Shown here: positions 58,787-64,000 of the stretch, piece after piece
Position numbering within the stretch: the stretch's first letter is position 1
Layout: each line of letters starts with the position of its first letter
Assembly: GCF_013155335.1 (NCBI RefSeq)
Contig: NZ_JABJQZ010000001.1
Coordinates: 1 to 64,000, forward strand
Direction of reading: 5' to 3'
DNA from: Nocardioides sp. zg-1230
GTDB taxonomy: Bacteria > Actinomycetota > Actinomycetes > Propionibacteriales > Nocardioidaceae
DNA length: 64,000 nt
The notes under the pieces: generated by a model
The model's database searches: none
What the model was told of the DNA's origin: nothing
The model's input: the letters and a program-made list of their open reading frames with translations, nothing else
Position numbers and translations under genes: made by a program

Positions 58787-59790
58787 CGCGCCACCGCCAC
58801 GACACGTCCCGCGGCGATCTGCTCGCGCTGCGGTCGCCACCACTCCACGAGCTGGCGCAGGCCGTCCTCGAGGCCGGTGGTGGCGGTGAAGCCGAGGTCG
58901 CGCTCGGCCGCGCGCGTGTCGGCGAGGCGGCGTACGACACCGTTGACGCCGCGCTCGGGCCCGTGCTCGACGGGCAGGTCGGAGCCCATCACCCGCAGCA
59001 GGGTCTCGGCCAGCCCCAGCAGGCTGGTCTCCTCGCCGCGGGCGACGTTGTAGACACCCTCGACCACCCCACTGGACGCCGCCAGCACGTTGGCCCGCGC
59101 GATGTCGGTGGTGAAGACGAAGTCCATGGTCTGGCGGCCGTCGCCGAAGATCAGCGGCGGCAGCCCGTCGTCGATGCGCTCCATCCACCGGACCAGGACC
59201 TCGGTGTAGAGGCCGTGCACGTCCATCCGGGGGCCGTAGACGTTGAAGTAGCGCAGCGCGACGTAGTCGAGGCCGTTCATCGCCCGGAAGCTGCGCAGCA
59301 TGCCCTCGTTGAAGGTCTTGGCGGCGCCGTAGAACGTGTCGTTGTCGTAGGGGTGCTGGTGCTCCGGGGTCGGGAACTCCTCGGCCAGCCCGTAGACCGA
59401 CGCCGACGACGCGGCCACGACCTTGTCGACGCCGGGCGTCGTGGCCGCGGCCTCGATGACGTTGAAGGTCCCGTCGACGAGCACCTCGAGGGCGAGCCGG
59501 GGCTCCTCGGCGCACTGGGTGATCCGGATCGCGGCCTGGTGGAAGACGACGTCGCAGCCGCTGGTCAGGTCGTGCACCAGGTCGCGGTCGCGGATGTCGC
59601 CCCGCACCAGGACCAGGTCGGCCCCGTCGCGCCCGAGGGCGTCGGCGAGGTTGGCCTCACGCCCCCGGACGAAGTTGTCGAGCACCCGCACCTGCGCGGC
59701 CCCGGCATCGAAGAGCTGGTCGACCAGGGTGGACCCGATGGTGCCGGCACCGCCGGTCACCAGCGCGGTCGCTCCTGCGAGCGCGGTCAT
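58783..59790 (-). CDS. NAD-dependent nucleotide-sugar epimerase/dehydratase
   Basis: A 335-residue extended short-chain dehydrogenase. The NAD-binding motif is VTGGAGTIGSTLVDQL (G-x-x-G-x-x-G). The catalytic residues are the Ser of AASSASVYG and Y154/K158 in TFYGAAK. RYFNVYGPRMD and GVYNVARGEETSL belong to the substrate-binding half. It resembles UDP-glucose/UDP-GlcNAc(A) 4-epimerases. It could provide the galacto-configured or 4-keto sugar for the adjacent aminotransferase. ATG at 59790 overlaps the oxidoreductase stop. The exact sugar is unknown. Confidence 0.9.
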   Translation of the reverse strand: MTALAGATALVTGGAGTIGSTLVDQLFDAGAAQVRVLDNFVRGREANLADALGRDGADLVLVRGDIRDRDLVHDLTSGCDVVFHQAAIRITQCAEEPRLALEVLVDGTFNVIEAAATTPGVDKVVAASSASVYGLAEEFPTPEHQHPYDNDTFYGAAKTFNEGMLRSFRAMNGLDYVALRYFNVYGPRMDVHGLYTEVLVRWMERIDDGLPPLIFGDGRQTMDFVFTTDIARANVLAASSGVVEGVYNVARGEETSLLGLAETLLRVMGSDLPVEHGPERGVNGVVRRLADTRAAERDLGFTATTGLEDGLRQLVEWWRPQREQIAAGRVVAVAR

Positions 59791-60929
59791 CGCGCACCCT
59801 CCATCACGGACTCGGACGCCGACGCCGACTCGGATGCGGTCGCACCGGCCTGGCGCGGCACCGGCGGCGGGCCGGCCGGGACCGGCAGCGTGGCGTCGTA
59901 CGACGTCGGGGCGCGGTCGGCCAGCCGCTGCGAGGCGGCCTCGAGCACCTCGAGGACGCGGAGGCCGGAGCGGCCGTCGGTCAGCGCCGGACGGCCCTCG
60001 CGGATGGCCCCGGCGAACTCGGTGACCATCGACCCCAGCGCCTCACGCTCGGGCAGCGCCGGCGACCAGGTGTCGCCGAGGCGGTAGGAGACGGTGGAGG
60101 CGGCGCGGTCGGCGCCGGCGACCGAGGTGCGAGCCAGGTCGACGCCGCGGTCGTAGATGCTGAGCCGCTGCTGCGGGTTGAGGTCGTCCCACACGAGCGT
60201 GCGGCGCGAGCCGCCGATCACCATCTGGCGGATCTTCGTGGGGCTCAGCCAGTTGACGTGCACGTGGGCGAGACCGTCGTCCGGCAGCGGCAGGGTGAGG
60301 TGGCCGACACAGGCGCGGCCGGCGCCGATGGGGTCGGCGCCGGTCGCACCGATGCCCGTGGTCGGCAGACCGCCCGGCAGCACGAAGTCGAGGATCGCGA
60401 GGTCGTGGGGCGCGAGGTCCCAGAGCACGTCGATGTCGGGCTGCACCAGCCCGAGGTTGATCCGCACCGAGTCGACGAAGTGCACCTGGCCGAGCTCGCC
60501 GCTGCTGACGAGGTCGCGCATCTTCTGCACTGCCGGCGTGTAGCAGTAGGTGTGGTCGGTCATCAGGACCAGGCCCTGCGCGTCCGCCAGGTCGACCATC
60601 GTGCGGCCGCGGGTCACGCTGTCGGCCAGCGGCTTCTCCACGAGCACGTGCTTGCCGGCGCTGAGCGCCTGCAGCGCCAGGCCGTGGTGCGTACGGGCCG
60701 GGGTGGCGATGGCGACCGCGTCGATCCGCGGGTCGTCGAGCACCCGCTCCACGCTGTCGGTGACCTCGACGTGCGGGCCGGCAACCCGGCGCGCCCGCTC
60801 GAGGTCGAGGTCGCAGACCAGCTCGAGGTTCCAGTCGGGGGAGCCGCCGAAGTTGCGGACCAGGTTGGGGCCCCAGTAGCCGGCGCCGATGACGGCGATG
60901 CCCAGCGGGCCGGGAGTGCGGGTGCTCAT
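59787..60929 (-). CDS. Gfo/Idh/MocA oxidoreductase (WbpB/WlbA-like)
   Basis: A 380-residue NAD-dependent oxidoreductase. The N-terminal Rossmann fold has IAVIGAGYWGPNLVRNF; EKPLADSVTRG holds the catalytic Lys. DLAPHDLAILDFVLPG provides the conserved His of the substrate domain. WbpB/WlbA enzymes oxidise UDP-N-acetylglucosaminuronic acid at C3, giving the substrate for the WbpE-type aminotransferase. The co-encoded aminotransferase and acetyltransferase make this the best fit. The last 25 residues (ATASESASASESVMEG) are low complexity. ATG at 60929 overlaps the preceding stop. Confidence 0.88.
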   Translation of the reverse strand: MSTRTPGPLGIAVIGAGYWGPNLVRNFGGSPDWNLELVCDLDLERARRVAGPHVEVTDSVERVLDDPRIDAVAIATPARTHHGLALQALSAGKHVLVEKPLADSVTRGRTMVDLADAQGLVLMTDHTYCYTPAVQKMRDLVSSGELGQVHFVDSVRINLGLVQPDIDVLWDLAPHDLAILDFVLPGGLPTTGIGATGADPIGAGRACVGHLTLPLPDDGLAHVHVNWLSPTKIRQMVIGGSRRTLVWDDLNPQQRLSIYDRGVDLARTSVAGADRAASTVSYRLGDTWSPALPEREALGSMVTEFAGAIREGRPALTDGRSGLRVLEVLEAASQRLADRAPTSYDATLPVPAGPPPVPRQAGATASESASASESVMEGAR

Positions 60930-61555
60930 CGTGCTTCCTCCAGTCGGCCGTCGACCTCCACGTAGACCTCGCCGGTGACCGGGCAGATCCACCGGTCACG
61001 GTTGTCCGAGACGAGCGGGACGCCGCTGCGGCCCACCCAGCCGATCCGCCGCGCGGGCGAGCCGACGACGAGCGCGTGCGCGGGCACGTCGCGGGTGACG
61101 ACCGAGCCGGCTCCGACGCTGGCCCACCGGCCGATCCGCACCGGGGCGACGCACACCGCACGGGCCCCGACGGACGCACCCTCCTCGATCGTGACGCCGA
61201 CGGGCTCCCAGTCCTCGGCGCCCTTGCGCCGGCCGTCGGTCGTGACGGCGCGGGGGTAGGTGTCGTTGGTGAGCACGACCGCGGGGCCGATGAACACGCC
61301 GTCGCCCAGGACGGCCGGTTCGTAGACCAGCGCCTGGTTCTGCACCTTGCAGCGCTCGCCGATGCGCGCCCCGGGGCCGACGTAGACGCCGCGCCCGAGG
61401 ATGGTGCCGTCGCCCACCTGCGCTCCCGAGCGGACGACGGTCTGGTCCCAGACCTGCGCGCCGGGACCGACGCGGGCGCCGTCCTCGACGGTCGCGGTGG
61501 GAGCGACGAGGGCGCGGTCCCGGGAGCGGGGACGTGCGTTGGACACTGAGGTCAT
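60926..61555 (-). CDS. WbpD/WlbB-type UDP-sugar 3-N-acetyltransferase
   Basis: A 209-residue left-handed beta-helix acetyltransferase. Hexapeptide repeats run from VEDGARVGPGAQVWDQTVV through GRGVYVGPGARIGERCKV. QNQALVYE carries the catalytic region and GVFIGPAVVLTND precedes TYPR, a pattern diagnostic of WbpD/WlbB rather than of generic LbH enzymes. It acetylates the 3-amino group to make a 2,3-diacetamido uronic acid nucleotide. The C-terminal CPVTGEVYVEVDG with one Cys is typical of the subgroup. It overlaps genes on both sides by 4 nt. Confidence 0.88.
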   Translation of the reverse strand: MTSVSNARPRSRDRALVAPTATVEDGARVGPGAQVWDQTVVRSGAQVGDGTILGRGVYVGPGARIGERCKVQNQALVYEPAVLGDGVFIGPAVVLTNDTYPRAVTTDGRRKGAEDWEPVGVTIEEGASVGARAVCVAPVRIGRWASVGAGSVVTRDVPAHALVVGSPARRIGWVGRSGVPLVSDNRDRWICPVTGEVYVEVDGRLEEAR

Positions 61556-62391
61556 GTGCGTGAGCTTTCGTCTCGTTGCCAGGTGGTGAAGTCCCCGGAC
61601 CTCAGCGCCCCGCGGGCGCCGATCCGGGCGGCGACGTGGACGGCCACGAACACCGGGAGTCGGAGGGCCAGGCCGGGCCGGGTGACGGCGAGGCCGAGCA
61701 GGGTGCGCGCGCTGGTGCGCGAGCCGGGGCGTCGTACGCCGAGCTGGCCGGCCTGGCTGTTGCCGGTCGCGATGCGGATGCGGCGGCGGACGAGGTCGCG
61801 GACGGTGCGCGGCGGGTGCACCACGGCGACGGCGCCCGGCACGACACGGCGCTCGTCGTGGCTGAACGAGTCGGACATGCCGAGGTCGTCGCTCATCATC
61901 TGCGGGAGCGCGGTGACCCGCGCCTGTCCCAGTTCGGAGAGGACGACGACGCCGCGGCCGAAGAGGCCGGACTCGACCTGGGGCAGCGCCTCCCAGACGT
62001 CGTAGTACCACCGCACCCAGCGCGAGCACCCCGTGCGCGGCACGTCGCGGCGCGGGGCGGTGGCGAGGACCTCCTCGCGGGCGATCGGCTCGATGAGGCG
62101 GAGCGCGGCGGCGCCGTCGAGCTCGATGTCGGCGTCGAGGTGGATGCGGGGGAAGACGTCGGTGGCGGCGTTGCCGACCCGGACGGCCTCGACCTTCGAC
62201 GGCTGCGGGATCTCGATCACGCGGGCGCCGGGGTCGGCGGCGCGCGCCACGTCGGCGGTGTCGTCGGTGCAGCCGTTGCAGACCACGACCACGTCGAGGT
62301 CGGCCCCGGTGCCCTGACGCAGCGCGCGCAGGTTGCGACCGATCGTGGCCGCCTCGTTGTGGGCGGGTATGACGACGCTGGCGACAGCCAT
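61552..62391 (-). CDS. Family 2 glycosyltransferase
   Basis: A 279-residue GT-A transferase and the first gene of the eight-gene sugar operon. SVVIPAHNEAATIGRNL and VVVCNGCTDDTADVA give the nucleotide-binding site, HLDADIEL the D-x-D metal motif, and QMMSDDLGMSDSFSHDERR the catalytic loop. The C-terminal segment (VRRRIRIATGNSQAGQL) is amphipathic and probably membrane-associated. ATG at 62391 is preceded by GGGGGAGTGAG, and site 12 lies 100 bp upstream. The donor sugar is unknown, but the genes that follow would make 2,3- or 2,4-diacetamido sugars. Confidence 0.88.
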   Translation of the reverse strand: MAVASVVIPAHNEAATIGRNLRALRQGTGADLDVVVVCNGCTDDTADVARAADPGARVIEIPQPSKVEAVRVGNAATDVFPRIHLDADIELDGAAALRLIEPIAREEVLATAPRRDVPRTGCSRWVRWYYDVWEALPQVESGLFGRGVVVLSELGQARVTALPQMMSDDLGMSDSFSHDERRVVPGAVAVVHPPRTVRDLVRRRIRIATGNSQAGQLGVRRPGSRTSARTLLGLAVTRPGLALRLPVFVAVHVAARIGARGALRSGDFTTWQRDESSRT

Positions 62392-62483
62392 CTCACTCCC
62401 CCGACTCGCGTGCGGGCCCCACGCCCGACACGATCCGATCTTGTGGACCGCGAGCGCCCGGACGGACCGCGCACGGGGGCTTT

Positions 62484-62499
62484 CGCCCATTTTGGGGAG
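62484..62499. promoter_or_regulatory. NarL-type 7-2-7 palindrome, site 12
   Basis: CGCCCAT-TT-TGGGGAG. It lies 100 bp upstream of the sugar operon (minus strand), just beyond the stop of the LCP-like gene. A -10-like CAAGAT is about 45 bp nearer the gene. Confidence 0.55.
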
Positions 62500-62501
62500 C
62501 C

Positions 62502-63206
62502 CTACCGGGCGGCCGCGGCGAAGCTGATGTCGGCCGACCGGAGGTCGCGCAGGTGAAGGACGAGGAGGTCGAGCTCGGCCACCGACCAGGTGTCGTCGAT
62601 CGCGACGCCGGACGCGGTGGTGCGCAGGGCGCGGTAGAGCGCGAGGGGCTGCTTGCGCAGCTCGGCGTGCAGCGTGCCCTCCAGCACCAGGCGCAGGTAG
62701 TCGTGCTGGGCGACGGGGGCGGAGCCGTAGCGGTAGGAGGCGTCGACGTCGTTGTCGGCGGCCAGCTCGGCGAAGGTCTGCCAGTCGATCGTCATCACGT
62801 GGTCGACACGACGGTCCACGGTCGACTCCACCGCCGCCACCGCGGCGCTCGCAGGCCGGGCACCCAGGCCCACCCGGTCGTCGTACGGCATCGGGACCGA
62901 CTCCACCCGGGCACTGCGCCCGTCGGCGTCCACCTCGACCAGCATCACCGACTCGACCGACTGCTCCCCCGGCAGCCACGACACGTCCGCGGCCCCCTCC
63001 CGACTGCCGCCGGGACGGGTCCCGACCATCAGGATCGTGTCGCCGGGCGCAGGGGGTGGTCGGCCGGCCAGGCCGTCGAAGGCGCCGTCGATGCGCCCCA
63101 TCCCGCTGGCGAGGTGGAGGTTGAGCCCGACGGCCGCGGCGAGGCCGAGCACGCCGAGCAGCGTGACGACCGCCAGCAGGCGGCGCAGCCGCGAGCGCTG
63201 TGCCAT
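62502..63206 (-). CDS. Divergent LCP (LytR-CpsA-Psr)-like membrane protein
   Basis: A 234-residue protein with one N-terminal membrane helix (residues 9-30) and an extracytoplasmic domain. GDTILMVGTRPGGSREG, then SVESVMLVEVDADGRSARVESV and VDHVMTIDWQTFAELA follow the strand-helix order of LCP phosphotransferases that attach polymers to peptidoglycan. However, the usual S-I-P-R-D site reads SVPMPYDD, so the key Arg appears lost. It is also shorter than most LCP proteins. It may anchor, or only bind, the finished polymer. ATG at 63206 follows GGGGGAC. Site 13 lies 65 bp upstream. Confidence 0.6.
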   Translation of the reverse strand: MAQRSRLRRLLAVVTLLGVLGLAAAVGLNLHLASGMGRIDGAFDGLAGRPPPAPGDTILMVGTRPGGSREGAADVSWLPGEQSVESVMLVEVDADGRSARVESVPMPYDDRVGLGARPASAAVAAVESTVDRRVDHVMTIDWQTFAELAADNDVDASYRYGSAPVAQHDYLRLVLEGTLHAELRKQPLALYRALRTTASGVAIDDTWSVAELDLLVLHLRDLRSADISFAAAAR

Positions 63207-63234
63207 CGAGGTCCCCCGTCCGTCCCGTCCTCCG

Positions 63235-63240
63235 ACGCTA
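63235..63240 (-). promoter_or_regulatory. -10 box for the LCP-like gene
   Basis: TAGCGT on the minus strand, 28 bp before the ATG at 63206 and about 30 bp from the centre of site 13. Confidence 0.45.
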
Positions 63241-63263
63241 GGCGGGGTCGGGGGTCGACCTCA

Positions 63264-63279
63264 TGCCCCAAACGGGGGA
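63264..63279. promoter_or_regulatory. NarL-type 7-2-7 palindrome, site 13
   Basis: TGCCCCA-AA-CGGGGGA, in the 92-bp gap between the LCP-like gene and the pth stop. It marks the right end of the EPS locus. Confidence 0.55.
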
Positions 63280-63298
63280 CGGTCCAGCGGGGTCCGGA

Positions 63299-63904
63299 CT
63301 AGGAGTTGAAGCGCTGCTGGGTCTTCTCGAGGCCGTCGGTGATGAGCGACTCGACCGCGTCGGCGGCGTCTGAGACCTGGAACGGCAGCTCCTTGCGCTC
63401 GACGGTCGAGTAGTTGGACAGCACGAAGTCGGCGACGTCCTGGCGGCCGGGCGGGCGCCCGATGCCGGCGCGCACGCGGTGGAAGTCACCGGTGCCGAGC
63501 GAGGAACGCATCGACTTCAGCCCGTTGTGGCCGTTGTCGCCGCCACCGAGCTTGATCCGCAGCGTGCCGAAGGCGATGTCGAGCTCGTCGTGGATCGCGA
63601 TCACGTGGTCGGGGGCGACCTTGTAGAACGTGGCCAGGGCCTTCACCGGCCCGCCGACCTCGTTCATGTAGCTGCGAGGACGGGCGAGCACCACGCGGGG
63701 ACCGCCGAGGGACAGCCGTCCCTCGACGACGTCGGCGCGCCCCGACTTGTGGCTCCTGAACGACGACCCCATGCGCGAGGTCAGCTCGTCGGCGACCAGG
63801 TAGCCGACGTTGTGGCGGTGCCCGGCGTAGGTCGGACCGGGGTTGCCGAGCCCGACGACCAGCCACACGTCGCCCGAGGCAGGGGCGTCAGTCACGGAGT
63901 CCAT
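63299..63904 (-). CDS. pth: Peptidyl-tRNA hydrolase
   Basis: A 201-residue enzyme that recycles tRNA by cleaving peptidyl-tRNA released from stalled ribosomes; cytoplasmic housekeeping. Signatures are [20 protein letters not shown] with the catalytic His31, [12 protein letters not shown], and [12 protein letters not shown] with the catalytic Asp, then [13 protein letters not shown] and [12 protein letters not shown] at 63904 directly follows GGAAGG; GTG three codons later (63895) has better spacing and could be the true start. It resumes the conserved block to which mfd belongs in related genomes, defining the right border of the EPS insertion. Confidence 0.96.
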   Translation of the reverse strand: MDSVTDAPASGDVWLVVGLGNPGPTYAGHRHNVGYLVADELTSRMGSSFRSHKSGRADVVEGRLSLGGPRVVLARPRSYMNEVGGPVKALATFYKVAPDHVIAIHDELDIAFGTLRIKLGGGDNGHNGLKSMRSSLGTGDFHRVRAGIGRPPGRQDVADFVLSNYSTVERKELPFQVSDAADAVESLITDGLEKTQQRFNS

Positions 63905-63920
63905 CCTTCCATCCAGCGGC

Positions 63921-63995
63921 GACCGGGCACTTCCTCGCGCTCCAAAGCGCCGACCGGGCGATTCCTCGCGCTGTAGCGCGAGGAATCGCCCGGTC
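63921..63995. terminator. 20-bp perfect hairpin with a duplicated arm
   Basis: GACCGGGCGATTCCTCGCGC (63952-63971) pairs perfectly with 63976-63995 around TGTA. The left arm also occurs just before it, with two differences, as GACCGGGCACTTCCTCGCGC (63921-63940), followed by its own small stem GCGCT/AGCGC. It is probably the terminator of a minus-strand gene beyond the right edge, located just upstream of pth. The direct repeat suggests a mobile palindrome. Confidence 0.7.
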
Positions 63996-64000
63996 AGTGT

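Overview
The window is a contiguous piece of a high-GC actinobacterial chromosome, most likely Nocardioidaceae (Nocardioides-like). The evidence is the very high G+C at third codon positions, the DUF501-ftsB-eno block, the mazG / SurA-type lipoprotein / mfd block, frequent ATGA/GTGA/TTGA stop-start overlaps, and promoters with TAnnnT -10 boxes placed 6-8 nt before a start codon (leaderless genes). No rRNA, tRNA, CRISPR array, intact transposon or prophage was seen.

Layout. 1-4.5 kb: housekeeping block on the minus strand (DUF501 protein, FtsB, enolase), then an AraC-type regulator and an APC permease. 4.5-6.8 kb: a DUF222/HNH (13E12-type) gene that is one copy of an inverted repeat pair; the partner lies at 30.9-32.3 kb. 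6.8-11.8 kb: a small hypothetical gene, mazG, a SurA-like lipoprotein and mfd. 12-15 kb: two tandem paralogous secreted Ig-like proteins and a Tat-exported M28 peptidase. 15-16.7 kb: a VOC protein, a guanidine-III riboswitch controlling a Gdx-type SMR exporter, and cysQ.

16.7-63.3 kb: a roughly 47-kb exopolysaccharide (EPS) locus between the mfd region and pth. Its left end carries three regulators: a LuxR-type protein, a histidine kinase and a NarL-type response regulator. The locus then holds a polyprenyl-phosphate sugar-1-P transferase, lipoproteins, an MFS transporter, secreted beta-helix and DUF4082 proteins, a deacetylase and glycosyltransferases. A carrier-protein module follows: AcpS, two ACPs, an AMP-forming ligase, a PLP decarboxylase, a glutamine amidotransferase and a NadE-like ligase. 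Two Wzz-like membrane proteins, a Wzy/O-antigen-ligase-type polymerase and a Wzx-type flippase come next, then an eight-gene minus-strand operon for amino- and acetamido-sugar synthesis resembling the Wbp/Wlb and Pgl pathways. A divergent LCP-like protein closes the locus. The genes together specify initiation, sugar activation, assembly, flipping, polymerisation, decoration and possibly cell-wall attachment of one polymer.

The main discovery is a set of thirteen 16-bp imperfect palindromes of NarL 7-2-7 type (TACCCCN-NN-NGGGGTA-like). They lie upstream of essentially every transcription unit of the EPS locus, often exactly between divergent genes. None was seen before the housekeeping genes or before the HNH and RTX-like genes inside the locus. 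This looks like an undescribed cluster-wide regulon for the NarL/LuxR-type regulators encoded at its left end. All coordinates, motifs and repeats were read by eye; no similarity search was run.
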